DNA from: Agrobacterium rosae
GTDB lineage: Bacteria > Pseudomonadota > Alphaproteobacteria > Rhizobiales > Rhizobiaceae
NCBI RefSeq assembly: GCF_002915175.1
Contig: NZ_NXEJ01000009.1
Span: forward strand, 153,969 to 217,968
Reading direction: 5' to 3'
Length of the DNA stretch: 64,000 nt
Shown: one piece after another, positions 46,785 through 56,500 of the stretch
Layout of the letters: every line of letters begins with the position of its first letter
How positions within the stretch are numbered: position 1 is the first letter of the stretch
The notes under the pieces: generated by a model
Databases searched by the model: none
What the model saw: the letters and a program-made list of their open reading frames with translations, nothing else
Told to the model about the DNA's origin: nothing
Position numbers and translations under genes: made by a program

Positions 46785-47522
46785 ATGCACAATGTTTTCC
46801 AGTTTTTGACTCTGTGCAACGAGGCAAGAACCGAGGAGCGGTTTGTCTCGGCATTTCATGAGCTGACGCGTCGCCTCGGATTTGAATTTTATCGCATCGT
46901 GCGCCGTGACGCGGAGGATCTGACCTTTACGGGGACGGTGCTGTCTGAACATCTGCCCAGCGGCTGGAAGGACGTTTATCACGCCAAGAAATACGGCAAC
47001 AGCGATCCGGTCAAGCGGACGCTCGGCCTTTTGCATCAGCCTTTTCGATGTCGCGACGTGGTGGCCATGTTGCCGCAAACGACGCAGCGTAAACGTGCCG
47101 CAAAGATGTTTCAGGATGCGGCGCGGTTTGGCCTGCGCGAAGGGTATGCGTTTCCCATTCACGGTCGAAGCGGCTTGCTCGGCGGTGTTTACATCTTCGG
47201 AGACGGACGGCTTCTTTCCACGTCGGAACTGTTCATCATCGATACGGCTATGCGTGTGGCGTTCTGGCGTCTGCTGGACTTCGCCGGTCAATCGGAAACC
47301 GTTCTTTCCATCCCCGATATGTCCGTCACGCAGTTCACCCGGCGCGAGCTGGATGTGTTGACGCTGCTTGCCCAAGGCAGGACGTCGCCGGAAATCGGCA
47401 AGAGCCTTTCGATTTCCAGTCACACGGTCGACTGGTATATAAACGGCATTCAACGCAAGCTGGACGCCAGAAACCGCCAGCATGTGGTAGCGCTTGCGCT
47501 CCGTCACGGAATTATCTCGTAA
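46785..47522 (+). CDS. LuxR-family regulator with autoinducer-binding domain (solo)
   Basis: 245 residues: an N-terminal autoinducer-binding domain (about 10-165) and a C-terminal LuxR/FixJ helix-turn-helix (FTRRELDVLTLLAQGRTSPE, then IGKSLSISSHTVDWYINGI). Against TraR numbering, Trp57, Tyr61, Asp70 and Pro71 are present with exact spacing (GWKDVYHAKKYGNSDPV), and a Gly near 113 (LREGYAF). The aromatic Trp85 is missing: that stretch reads LHQPFRC. No luxI-type synthase is in the window, so it is a LuxR solo that could answer host, foreign or non-AHL signals. It lies between ndvA and pyc. Confidence 0.88.
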   Translation: MHNVFQFLTLCNEARTEERFVSAFHELTRRLGFEFYRIVRRDAEDLTFTGTVLSEHLPSGWKDVYHAKKYGNSDPVKRTLGLLHQPFRCRDVVAMLPQTTQRKRAAKMFQDAARFGLREGYAFPIHGRSGLLGGVYIFGDGRLLSTSELFIIDTAMRVAFWRLLDFAGQSETVLSIPDMSVTQFTRRELDVLTLLAQGRTSPEIGKSLSISSHTVDWYINGIQRKLDARNRQHVVALALRHGIIS

Positions 47523-47556
47523 AACATTCCGCGTTCTACAGGACAGCCATCGACAA

Positions 47557-47582
47557 AAACGCCCTTTCCAACAGGGGCGTTT
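47557..47582 (+). terminator. Weak hairpin after luxR-type gene
   Basis: Stem AAACGCCC / GGGCGTTT, loop 10 nt, with no T-run after it. Lies between the LuxR-type gene and pyc. Confidence 0.45.
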
Positions 47583-47639
47583 ACTGCTTAATTTCGCGCT
47601 GCAGCATATATGTTTGCTTGCGAGGTTTGGGAGGCCGTC

Positions 47640-50600
47640 TTGAAAATATCGAAAATCCTTGTCGCCAATCGTTCTGAGATTGCGATCCGTGTGTTCCGTG
47701 CCGCCAATGAGCTTGGCATAAAAACGGTCGCGATCTGGGCAGAAGAGGACAAGCTTTCGCTGCATCGGTTCAAGGCGGACGAGAGTTATCAGGTCGGCCG
47801 TGGCCCGCATCTGGCCAAGGATATGGGGCCAATCGAGAGCTATCTGTCGATTGAGGAAGTGATCCGGGTTGCCAAGCTCTCAGGGGCCGATGCCATCCAC
47901 CCCGGCTACGGCCTTCTGTCGGAAAGCCCGGAATTCGTGGAAGCCTGCAACGAGGCAGGTCTGATCTTTATAGGACCGACCGCTGATACTATGCGCCGCT
48001 TGGGCAACAAGGTCGCGGCACGCAATCTGGCGATTTCCGTCGGCGTACCCGTCGTTCCGGCTACAGAACCGCTGCCTGATGATATGGCGGAAGTCGAGCG
48101 GATGGCCGAGGAGATCGGCTACCCGGTGATGCTTAAGGCTTCCTGGGGTGGCGGTGGCCGCGGCATGCGCGCCATCCGTAAAAAGGAAGACCTTGCCCGC
48201 GAGGTGACGGAAGCCAAGCGTGAGGCGAAGGCTGCTTTTGGCAAGGACGAAGTCTATCTGGAAAAACTTCTGGAGCGCGCCCGCCACGTCGAAAGCCAGA
48301 TATTGGGCGATACGCACGGCAATGTCGTGCATCTGTTCGAGCGCGACTGCTCCATCCAACGCCGTAACCAGAAGGTGGTCGAACGCGCGCCAGCGCCGTA
48401 TCTGTCTGATGAGCGCCGTCAGGAACTGGCCAATTACTCGCTGAAAATTGCCGGTGCCACCAATTATGTCGGCGCTGGCACGGTCGAGTATCTGATGGAT
48501 GCCGATACCGGCAAATTCTACTTCATCGAGGTCAATCCGCGCATTCAGGTGGAGCATACGGTGACCGAAGTCGTCACCGGCATCGATATCGTCAAGGCGC
48601 AGATTCATATTCTCGAAGGCGAAACCATCGGCACTCCGGAATCGGGTGTGCCGGCGCAAAAGGACATTCGCCTCAACGGCCACGCGCTTCAGTGCCGCAT
48701 CACCACTGAGGATCCCGAGCATAACTTCATTCCCGATTACGGCCGCATCACCGCGTACCGCTCGGCATCGGGCTTCGGCATCCGTCTGGATGGCGGAACG
48801 TCCTATTCGGGCGCGATCATCACGCGCTATTACGATCCGCTGCTGGTCAAGGTGACTGCCTGGGCTCCGCAGGCCGATGAAGCCATCGCCCGCATGCACC
48901 GTGCGCTGCGCGAATTCCGTATTCGTGGCGTGGCGACAAACCTGACCTTTCTGGAAGCGATTATCAGCCATCCGAGCTTCGTCGGAAACACCTACACGAC
49001 GCGCTTCATCGATTCGACGCCTGAATTGTTCGAGCAGGTCAAGCGACAGGACCGCGCGACCAAGCTTTTGACCTATCTGGCCGACGTTACCGTCAACGGT
49101 CATCCCGAAACGAAGGGTCGCGTTCAGCCTGCCGCCACCGCACCTGTGCCGATTGTGCCCTATATCGACAAACCGACACCTGACGGCACCAAACAGCTTC
49201 TCGACAAGCTCGGTCCAAAGGGTTTTGCCGAGTGGATGCGCAACGAGAAGCGCGTTCTCGTAACCGATACGACCATGCGCGACGGCCACCAGTCGCTGCT
49301 GGCCACCCGCGTCCGCACCCATGACATCGCCCGCGTTTCCAGCGTATATGCGAAGGCCCTGCCGCAGCTTCTGTCGCTGGAGTGCTGGGGCGGTGCTACC
49401 TTCGATGTGTCGATGCGCTTCCTGACCGAAGACCCGTGGGAGCGTCTGGCGCTGGTGCGTGAAGGCGCGCCGAACCTGCTGCTGCAGATGCTGCTGCGTG
49501 GTGCAAACGGCGTCGGCTACAAGAACTATCCTGATAATGTCGTCAAATATTTCGTCCGTCAGGCGGCAAAGGGCGGGATCGATCTGTTCCGCGTGTTCGA
49601 CTGCCTGAACTGGGTCGAAAACATGCGCGTATCGATGGATGCGATCGCGGAAGAGAACAAGCTCTGCGAAGCAACCATTTGCTATACGGGCGATCTTCTG
49701 AACTCCGCCCGTCCGAAATACGACCTCAAATATTACACCAATCTGGCCGCTGAACTTGAAAAGGCGGGCGCGCATATCATTGCCGTCAAGGACATGGCGG
49801 GCCTGTTGAAGCCTGCTGCCGCGCGGGTTTTGTTCAAGGCTTTGCGTGAAGCGACCAGCCTGCCGATCCATTTCCACACGCATGATACTTCCGGTATTTC
49901 TGCCGCCACCGTGCTTGCGGCGGTTGAGGCGGGTGTGGATGCCGTAGATGCGGCTATGGATGCGCTTTCAGGCAACACCTCGCAGCCATGCCTTGGCTCC
50001 ATCGTCGAAGCGCTGAAGGGCACGGACCGCGATACGGGCCTTGATACGGAATGGATCCGCCGCATCTCGTTTTATTGGGAAGCGGTGCGTGGCCAGTATG
50101 CGGCGTTTGAGAGCGATCTCAAGGGACCGGCCTCGGAAGTCTATCTCCACGAAATGCCCGGCGGCCAGTTCACCAACCTCAAGGAACAGGCCCGTTCGCT
50201 GGGCCTCGAAAGCCGCTGGCACGAGGTGGCGCAGACCTATGCGGACGTCAACCAGATGTTTGGCGATATCGTCAAGGTGACACCGTCTTCCAAGGTTGTC
50301 GGCGATATGGCGCTGATGATGGTGAGCCAGGACTTGACGGTGGCCGATGTCGAAAACCCGGATAAGGAAGTCTCCTTCCCGGATTCGGTCGTCTCCATGC
50401 TCAAGGGCGATCTTGGCCAGTCGCCGGGCGGATGGCCGGAAGCCTTGCAGAAGAAGGCACTGAAGGGTGACAAGCCCTATACGGTCCGTCCCGGCTCGCT
50501 GCTTGACGATGCTGATCTGGATGCAGAGCGCAAGGAGATCGAAACGAAGCTGGAGCGCCCGGTCGATGACTTCGAGTTTGCGTCTTATCTGATGTATCCG

Positions 50601-51101
50601 AAGGTCTTTACCGATTTTGCGCTGACATCAGAAACCTATGGCCCGGTCTCGGTTCTGCCGACGCATGCTTATTTCTATGGCATGGAAGATGGCGAGGAGT
50701 TGTTTGCCGATATCGAGCGTGGCAAGACGCTTGTCATCGTCAATCAGGCCTCATCCGGCATTGACGACAAGGGTATGGTGACGGTCTTCTTCGAGATCAA
50801 CGGCCAGCCACGACGCATCAAGGTGCCGGACCGTGCTCATGGCGCGTCCGGCTCTGCCGTGCGCCGCAAGTCCGAACCCGGCAATGCCGCCCATGTTGGC
50901 GCGCCGATGCCGGGCGTCATCTCCCGTGTCTTCGTCAATCAGGGGCAGGATGTGAAGGCGGGCGACGTGCTGGTTTCCATCGAAGCCATGAAGATGGAAA
51001 CGGCGCTTCACGCGGAGCGCGACGGCAAGGTGGCCGAAGTGCTGGTCAAACCCGGCGACCAGATCGATGCCAAGGATTTGCTGATCGCCTATGGCGAGTG
51101 A
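47640..51101 (+). CDS. pyc: Pyruvate carboxylase
   Basis: Anaplerotic biotin enzyme making oxaloacetate from pyruvate and bicarbonate; allosterically activated by acetyl-CoA in the rhizobial form. The 1153 residues contain the biotin carboxylase domain (about 1-455; KISKILVANRSEIAIRVFRA, MLKASWGGGGRGMRAIR, FIEVNPRIQVEHTVTEV), the carboxyltransferase domain (about 530-800; TTMRDGHQSLLATRVRTHD, HFHTHDTSG metal site) and the C-terminal biotinyl domain with the biotin lysine in SIEAMKMETAL. Start is TTG at 47640, where GGGAGG precedes by 5 bp and the sequence matches known Pyc N-termini; an ATG at 47610 adds ten odd residues. Confidence 0.97.
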   Translation: MKISKILVANRSEIAIRVFRAANELGIKTVAIWAEEDKLSLHRFKADESYQVGRGPHLAKDMGPIESYLSIEEVIRVAKLSGADAIHPGYGLLSESPEFVEACNEAGLIFIGPTADTMRRLGNKVAARNLAISVGVPVVPATEPLPDDMAEVERMAEEIGYPVMLKASWGGGGRGMRAIRKKEDLAREVTEAKREAKAAFGKDEVYLEKLLERARHVESQILGDTHGNVVHLFERDCSIQRRNQKVVERAPAPYLSDERRQELANYSLKIAGATNYVGAGTVEYLMDADTGKFYFIEVNPRIQVEHTVTEVVTGIDIVKAQIHILEGETIGTPESGVPAQKDIRLNGHALQCRITTEDPEHNFIPDYGRITAYRSASGFGIRLDGGTSYSGAIITRYYDPLLVKVTAWAPQADEAIARMHRALREFRIRGVATNLTFLEAIISHPSFVGNTYTTRFIDSTPELFEQVKRQDRATKLLTYLADVTVNGHPETKGRVQPAATAPVPIVPYIDKPTPDGTKQLLDKLGPKGFAEWMRNEKRVLVTDTTMRDGHQSLLATRVRTHDIARVSSVYAKALPQLLSLECWGGATFDVSMRFLTEDPWERLALVREGAPNLLLQMLLRGANGVGYKNYPDNVVKYFVRQAAKGGIDLFRVFDCLNWVENMRVSMDAIAEENKLCEATICYTGDLLNSARPKYDLKYYTNLAAELEKAGAHIIAVKDMAGLLKPAAARVLFKALREATSLPIHFHTHDTSGISAATVLAAVEAGVDAVDAAMDALSGNTSQPCLGSIVEALKGTDRDTGLDTEWIRRISFYWEAVRGQYAAFESDLKGPASEVYLHEMPGGQFTNLKEQARSLGLESRWHEVAQTYADVNQMFGDIVKVTPSSKVVGDMALMMVSQDLTVADVENPDKEVSFPDSVVSMLKGDLGQSPGGWPEALQKKALKGDKPYTVRPGSLLDDADLDAERKEIETKLERPVDDFEFASYLMYPKVFTDFALTSETYGPVSVLPTHAYFYGMEDGEELFADIERGKTLVIVNQASSGIDDKGMVTVFFEINGQPRRIKVPDRAHGASGSAVRRKSEPGNAAHVGAPMPGVISRVFVNQGQDVKAGDVLVSIEAMKMETALHAERDGKVAEVLVKPGDQIDAKDLLIAYGE

Positions 51102-51120
51102 AGCGATAGAGTAGAAACGA

Positions 51121-51147
51121 AAAGCCCACCGAAAGGTGGGCTTTTTT
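51121..51147 (+). terminator. Rho-independent terminator of pyc
   Basis: Stem AAAGCCCACC / GGTGGGCTTT, GAAA tetraloop, six T. It starts 20 bp after the pyc stop. Confidence 0.93.
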
Positions 51148-51189
51148 ACGCGACTATTATTTTGCCTGTAGCGCGGATGCGCTGTCAGT

Positions 51190-51855
51190 TCATCCGTTCT
51201 GCGTCAGCGGTGAAATCAGCACTTCGACGCGGCGGTTCTGAGCGCGGCCATCGGCTGTCGCGTTGGATGCAATCGGCTGCGATGGACCGAAGCCCATCGT
51301 GGAAATACGGCGCTGATCGACACCGCCACGTTCGCCGAGATAGTTGGCAACGGATGCGGCGCGACGTTCGGACAGACCCTGGTTATGGGCAAGGCTGCCG
51401 GTCGAATCGGTATGGCCGTTGATGTCGATGTAGGTCTTGTTGAACTTGTTCAGCACGATGGCGACCGAGTTCAGCGTTGGGTAGAACGGCGGAATGACCT
51501 GATCCTGATCCGTGGCGAAGGTGACGTTGGACGGCATGTTGAGAACGATGCTATCACCGCGACGCGTCACGGAAACACCGGTGCCCTGGAGCTGCTGGCG
51601 AAGTTCAGCTTCCTGATTGTCCATGTAGCCGCCGATAGCACCACCGGCCAGAGCGCCGATACCGGCACCGATCAAGGCATTGCGCCCCTTGTTGCCGCCA
51701 CCGATGGCCAGACCACCGACAGCACCGGCAAGCGCACCGATGCCAGCGCCGCCCGCCATGTTGGAAACCTTCTGCTCACCCGTGTAGGGGTCGGTGGTGG
51801 TGCAGGCAGAAAGGTAAGTTGCGGCCAGCGCAAGAACGACAAACTTCTTGATCAT
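51190..51855 (-). CDS. OmpA-family lipoprotein (YiaD-like)
   Basis: 221 residues, predicted outer-membrane lipoprotein: signal MIKKFVVLALAATYLSACTT with lipobox LSAC near residue 18. A glycine-zipper segment follows (GAGIGALAGAVGGLAIGGG and GAGIGALAGGAIGGYMDNQ), then the peptidoglycan-binding OmpA domain: DINGHTDSTGSLAHNQGLSE, ERRAASVANYL, and GRAQNRRVEVLISP. The Asp and Arg that bind diaminopimelate are present. It should tie the outer membrane to the wall. It is monocistronic. Confidence 0.92.
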   Translation of the reverse strand: MIKKFVVLALAATYLSACTTTDPYTGEQKVSNMAGGAGIGALAGAVGGLAIGGGNKGRNALIGAGIGALAGGAIGGYMDNQEAELRQQLQGTGVSVTRRGDSIVLNMPSNVTFATDQDQVIPPFYPTLNSVAIVLNKFNKTYIDINGHTDSTGSLAHNQGLSERRAASVANYLGERGGVDQRRISTMGFGPSQPIASNATADGRAQNRRVEVLISPLTQNG

Positions 51856-51923
51856 GAATTCCAGTGCTCCGTGAGTTCACGTAACGTAAGACAGATGAAT
51901 TTTGGCATTTTCACGGTCGAAAC

Positions 51924-53174
51924 CTACTCCGCCGCGTCCTTTTGGCCGAAACGTTTCTCGATATAGTCGATGACCAGTGCCTCGAAATCCTTGGCGATAT
52001 CGGGGCCGCGCAGGGTCAGCGCCTTTTCCCCATCGATGAAGACGGGAGCAGCCGGGTTTTCGCCGGTGCCGGGCAGTGAAATGCCGATATCGGCATGTTT
52101 GCTTTCGCCGGGACCGTTGACGATGCAGCCCATGACCGCGACGTTGAGCGCTTCTACACCCGGATATTTTTCGCGCCAGATCGGCATGTTCTTGCGAAGG
52201 TCATTCTGGATGTTCTGCGCCAGTTCCTGAAACACGGTGGATGTCGTGCGTCCGCAGCCGGGACAGGCCGCAACGACGGGAACGAACTGGCGAAAGCCCA
52301 TGACCTGAAGAATTTCCTGCGCCACCTGCACTTCGCGGGTGCGGTCGCCATTCGGCTCGGGCGTCAAGGACACGCGGATCGTATCGCCAATGCCGTGTTG
52401 CAGGACGTAGCCCATGGCAGCGGATGAGGCGACGATGCCTTTCGATCCCATGCCCGCCTCGGTGAGGCCAAGATGCAGCGCGTGGTCGGAACGCTCTGAC
52501 AGCATGGAATAAACGGCGATCAGATCCTGCACCTGGCTGACCTTGGCCGATAGAATGATGCGGTTGCGCGGCAGGCCGATCTCTTCGGCAAGCTCAGCGG
52601 AAATCAAGGCGGACTGGACGATGGCTTCGCGCGTGACCTGACGGGCAGACAGGGGAAAGCCTTGGTCCTTGTTCTTGTCCATCAGGGTCGTCAGCAATTC
52701 CTGATCCAGCGAGCCCCAGTTGACGCCGATTCGCACCGGCTTGTCATAGCGGATCGCCATTTCGACGATATCGCCGAACTGTTTGTCTTTCTTGTCCTTG
52801 AAGCCGACATTGCCGGGATTGATGCGATACTTCGCCAGCGCTTCGGCGCAGGCAGGGTGATCTGCCAGCAGCTTGTGGCCGATATAATGGAAGTCGCCGA
52901 CCAGCGGTACATCCATGCCCAGACGCAGCAGTCGGTCACGAATTTTCGGAACGGCAGCGGCGCTTTCATCGCGGTCTACGGTAATGCGCACGATTTCGGA
53001 ACCGGCGCGGAACAGGGCCGCCACCTGCTGCACGGTGGCATCGATATCGGCCGTATCCGTATTGGTCATGGATTGCACCACGACCGGCGCCCCGCCACCG
53101 ACGATAACGCCACCGACATCGACAGCAACCGAGGACCGGCGCGGCTTGGGATCAAAATCGGCGTGTGACGTCAT
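51924..53174 (-). CDS. ispG: 4-hydroxy-3-methylbut-2-enyl diphosphate synthase (flavodoxin)
   Basis: GcpE/IspG performs the penultimate step of the MEP isoprenoid pathway, reducing MEcPP to HMBPP with a [4Fe-4S] cluster. The 416 residues contain [52 protein letters not shown] and the cluster cysteines in [12 protein letters not shown] and [16 protein letters not shown]. Start at ATG 53174. The gene is followed on the same strand (upstream) by no other MEP gene; ispA lies 2.3 kb away. Confidence 0.96.
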   Translation of the reverse strand: MTSHADFDPKPRRSSVAVDVGGVIVGGGAPVVVQSMTNTDTADIDATVQQVAALFRAGSEIVRITVDRDESAAAVPKIRDRLLRLGMDVPLVGDFHYIGHKLLADHPACAEALAKYRINPGNVGFKDKKDKQFGDIVEMAIRYDKPVRIGVNWGSLDQELLTTLMDKNKDQGFPLSARQVTREAIVQSALISAELAEEIGLPRNRIILSAKVSQVQDLIAVYSMLSERSDHALHLGLTEAGMGSKGIVASSAAMGYVLQHGIGDTIRVSLTPEPNGDRTREVQVAQEILQVMGFRQFVPVVAACPGCGRTTSTVFQELAQNIQNDLRKNMPIWREKYPGVEALNVAVMGCIVNGPGESKHADIGISLPGTGENPAAPVFIDGEKALTLRGPDIAKDFEALVIDYIEKRFGQKDAAE

Positions 53175-53329
53175 GGTGTTCTCGAACAATTGCGGTAAAT
53201 CTGATCATTCAGGTGGAACAAGGCGCGCGCCTTGTCAACATCGAAGCGATCAACTCCTATTTTACCGCAATCATGGCGAAATTCGAGACTTGTCGATGGC
53301 AGGCATCTCACTTTTGCGAAATTGGGATA

Positions 53330-54520
53330 TCAATGCCCGCTTGCGCCATCCGCATGACGGGCAAGTTTCGACAGCATGAGAACCACCACATGCAAAAGCG
53401 GCAGACCGATGAACACGGCGGCAAGCCCCGTATGCTCTGCAATGAAGCCGATGGCCGATGGCGCGACGAGAATGCCGGAATAACCCATCGTCGTAACCAC
53501 TGAAAGTGCAATGCCTGGTGCCATGCCCGGCATGTTGCCAGCGGCCGAAAAGGCAATTGGGACCATGTTGGAAATGCCGATGCCGGCAATCGCAAAGCCT
53601 GCAATGGCGATAAAGGCATTGGGGGCGAAACCGGCAATCAGCAGACCCACGATCGATATGGCTGAACAGAATTGCAGCGTGCGGACGGCTCCGAAACGGT
53701 CACGCACCAGATCTCCCGCAAAACGCATGATGGCCATGGTCATCGAAAAGGCGGCAAAACCGAAACCGGACAGCGTGACGGATGCGCTAAGTTCATTGCG
53801 CAGATAAAGCGCGCCCCAATCGAGAATGGCACCCTCCGGAATCATCGAAAACAGCGCCATGATGCCGATGATCCACGGCAGCGGTGTCATGGGCAAGCCA
53901 CCCTTGGGGCGCTCTTCTTCCGGGTGAGGGCGATCCACCTGCACCCGTGGCCATGCGACAGCAAGCAGGGCTGCGGCAATGATCGTCAGCGTAATGGCAT
54001 GTCCGTAGATGCCGGTTTTGGTGATCAGCAGACCGCCAAGACCTGCGCCGAGCAAGCCGCCCAAGCTCCAGAATGCGTGGCAAGACGACATGATGGCGCG
54101 GCGCATGCTGCGTTCCACCACGACGGCATTGGCGTTCATGGCCACATCCATGGCACCGGTCAGTCCGCCGAAGAGGAAGACGGCGATAACGCCGGCCCAG
54201 AGGGAATTTGCCAGTGTGATCAAGAGCAGCGTCGGCACCATGATGAGAGCCACCGTCAATGTGACGGTTCTCGAACCGAGGCGACCAATCTGCGAACCGG
54301 CAATGGGCATGAAGGACAGCGAACCGAGGCCGTAAACGAGAATGACGAGGCCCAACGTGCTTTCGCTGAGCGCAAAGCGCTTGGCGAATTCCGGGATCAT
54401 CGGTGCCCAGGAGCCCATCATGAAACCGTTCATCAGGAACAGCAAGGAAACGCCGAGGCGTGTTCGCGTCATATAAGGTAAACGGGCGGTTGTGGGCGTT
54501 GGCGTGGCAGTGCCGGTCAT
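53330..54520 (-). CDS. MFS transporter, sugar-type
   Basis: Twelve-helix MFS protein of 396 residues resembling the YbjJ/FucP-like sugar branch: LFLMNGFMMGSWAPMIPEFA, GSQIGRLGSRTVTLTVAL, HAFWSLGGLLGAGLGGLLI. Its start overlaps the stop of the DeoR regulator gene by 4 bp (ATGA), so the regulator and transporter are translationally coupled and very likely functionally linked. No kinase or dehydrogenase follows, so the substrate and direction (uptake or efflux) are unknown. Confidence 0.85.
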   Translation of the reverse strand: MTGTATPTPTTARLPYMTRTRLGVSLLFLMNGFMMGSWAPMIPEFAKRFALSESTLGLVILVYGLGSLSFMPIAGSQIGRLGSRTVTLTVALIMVPTLLLITLANSLWAGVIAVFLFGGLTGAMDVAMNANAVVVERSMRRAIMSSCHAFWSLGGLLGAGLGGLLITKTGIYGHAITLTIIAAALLAVAWPRVQVDRPHPEEERPKGGLPMTPLPWIIGIMALFSMIPEGAILDWGALYLRNELSASVTLSGFGFAAFSMTMAIMRFAGDLVRDRFGAVRTLQFCSAISIVGLLIAGFAPNAFIAIAGFAIAGIGISNMVPIAFSAAGNMPGMAPGIALSVVTTMGYSGILVAPSAIGFIAEHTGLAAVFIGLPLLHVVVLMLSKLARHADGASGH

Positions 54521-55341
54521 CGGGACTGGTCCTTCGATAATTGCATGTGAGATGAGATGCCGGACGACGATCCAGCCTGATGAATATTGATGCCGGTGTC
54601 CGCCAGAGTGTCGATCATATCGCTATTAGCATCCTCTTCCAGAACGAGTGTGAGCGTGGAGGAAAGTGATGCGACCTGAAAAGCGGCAATGGCACCGAGC
54701 TTTTCTGAGGTAACGGCTGCGAGTGTTTTTGCGCTGGTCTCGCAGGCCAGCCGTTTGAATACGGCATCCTCATAGATATCGGCGCAGAGACCCCGATCCA
54801 GTGTCAGGCCGCAGACGCCGACGATGCAGAGATCGGGGCGAATTTGCTCCAGCTGACGGATCGCGGTCGTATCGATGGCGGCGCCCACGGCCGGATCGAC
54901 CCTGCCGCCAATCAGAATGAGTTCGATGTCGGCGTTACCGGCAAGTTCTGCGGCAATCGCTGGTGTGTTGGTGACGATGGTGAGTTTCAGGCCAACAGCC
55001 AGATTTTTTGCGATGGCCAAATTGGTGGAACCGGCATCGAGAAAAACGATCATGCCGTTCTGCACGAATGACGCTGCAGCTTGTCCGAGTGTCGCCTTGC
55101 GATCCGGCATTTCGCCCATGCGGGTTTTCAGCGGAACGGTGGTGCCTGCTGCCAGCAACGCGCCGCCGTAGACGCGTTCGCATTCGCCTCGGGCCGCCAT
55201 TTCGCGCAAATCGCGCCGCACCGTGTCTTCCGATACGTCGAAGCTCTGCGCAAGCTCCTGCGCCAGCACACGGCCATGCCGGTGCAGTTGCGCGTAAATC
55301 AGAGCCTGTCGCTCGCTGACGAAGTGATCGGTTTTGGACAT
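54517..55341 (-). CDS. DeoR/GlpR-family transcriptional regulator
   Basis: 274 residues: N-terminal DeoR helix-turn-helix (RQALIYAQLHRHGRVLAQEL, then DVSEDTVRRDLREMAARGE) and the C-terminal sugar-phosphate sensor domain of the isomerase-like type (VFLDAGSTNLAIAKNLA, LILIGGRVDPAVGAAI, GVCGLTLDRGL). Such regulators respond to phosphorylated sugars. It is upstream of and overlapping the MFS gene, and should control that two-gene operon from the 104-bp region after ispA. Confidence 0.9.
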   Translation of the reverse strand: MSKTDHFVSERQALIYAQLHRHGRVLAQELAQSFDVSEDTVRRDLREMAARGECERVYGGALLAAGTTVPLKTRMGEMPDRKATLGQAAASFVQNGMIVFLDAGSTNLAIAKNLAVGLKLTIVTNTPAIAAELAGNADIELILIGGRVDPAVGAAIDTTAIRQLEQIRPDLCIVGVCGLTLDRGLCADIYEDAVFKRLACETSAKTLAAVTSEKLGAIAAFQVASLSSTLTLVLEEDANSDMIDTLADTGINIHQAGSSSGISSHMQLSKDQSR

Positions 55342-55445
55342 AATGAATCAATCGGAGAAATCGTGCACAAACACGCATAACCCGGCGCAATTGTTTTCTC
55401 AAGCGGAAATCGCAGGATTAAGAACCGTGATGCTGGGAGCAGGCT

Positions 55446-56345
55446 TTAGTTCTTCCGTTCTGCAACGAACTTTGCCGTCTCGATCAGAATATCCGCATGG
55501 TCACCATAGGGTGCCAGCAAATCCGTTGCTTCTTTCACCAGTTCACGCAGGCGGGCGGTTGCCCAATCCGCGCCGCGCAGGGCAACCAGCGTGCCTTTGC
55601 CGCGTCCCGCATCCTTGCCGGTTGCCTTGCCCATGGTGGCGGCGTCGGAGGTGAGGTCGAGAAGATCGTCGGCGAGCTGGAAGGCGAGGCCGATCTTTTC
55701 GCCGAAGCTGCGCAGGCGTTGCCTTTCCACGTCGTCGCTTCCGGCAATGATTGCGCCGGCTTCGCAGGCGAACCGGATCAACGCGCCGGTTTTCATGGCC
55801 TGTAAGGTGATGATACCTGATTCGTCCGGGGCATTCTTTTCTGCTGCCAGATCCAGCGCCTGGCCACCGGCCATGCCGCCGATGCCTGCGGCCCTTGCCA
55901 AGGCCAGAACGAGCGCTGCCTTGCGGTCATCGGGCAGATGTGTTTCCGGTGCGGCAATGATGTCGAAGGCGAGCGTTAGCAGGCTGTCGCCAGCCAGAAT
56001 GGCCGTGGCCTCATCGAATTTCCTGTGAACCGTGGGCTGGCCGCGGCGCAGGTCGTCATTGTCCATGGCGGGCAGGTCATCATGGACCAAGGAGTAACAA
56101 TGTAGGCATTCCAGGGCCGCGCCGACGCGAAGCGCGACATCGGCATCGCCGTTCAAAAGAGCTGCGGTTTCGATGACCAGAAAGGGACGCAGACGTTTCC
56201 CACCGTTCAGGACACCATGGCGCATGGCCTCGGCCAGGTTTTCGGGCCGGGTGATCTCGTCGGCACGCGTTTCGCTGGACAGAAGCTTGGCAAGCAAGGC
56301 TTCCGTCCGCGCGGCGTTGTCACGGAGCTGCGTTTCGAATGTCAT
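55446..56345 (-). CDS. ispA: Farnesyl/geranyl diphosphate synthase
   Basis: Short-chain trans-prenyltransferase, 299 residues from ATG 56345. First aspartate motif VHDDLPAMDNDDLRRGQPTV with DDxxD, and second motif FQLADDLLDLTSD. GGKRLRPFLV and GGQALDL are also typical. It makes farnesyl diphosphate from IPP and DMAPP for quinone, bactoprenol and hopanoid precursors; exact chain length cannot be set from sequence alone. Divergent from mtgA. Confidence 0.93.
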   Translation of the reverse strand: MTFETQLRDNAARTEALLAKLLSSETRADEITRPENLAEAMRHGVLNGGKRLRPFLVIETAALLNGDADVALRVGAALECLHCYSLVHDDLPAMDNDDLRRGQPTVHRKFDEATAILAGDSLLTLAFDIIAAPETHLPDDRKAALVLALARAAGIGGMAGGQALDLAAEKNAPDESGIITLQAMKTGALIRFACEAGAIIAGSDDVERQRLRSFGEKIGLAFQLADDLLDLTSDAATMGKATGKDAGRGKGTLVALRGADWATARLRELVKEATDLLAPYGDHADILIETAKFVAERKN

Positions 56346-56500
56346 AGGGCCCGTTCCTTGTAATGAGCGCTGTTTGGCATGGGGAAAAAGGGCTGGCAAT
56401 GGTTTTTGTGACGCGGTTGGGGAACTTCGTTATCGGGACTCGCCTTGATGGTTCGCGCGGAATATGAAAGGCTCCGATCTGGAGCGAGTGGGGACAGGAT

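Noticed and set aside
47880-49883. Open frame of 667 codons antisense to pyc
   Set aside because: Same explanation; pyc is complete on the other strand.
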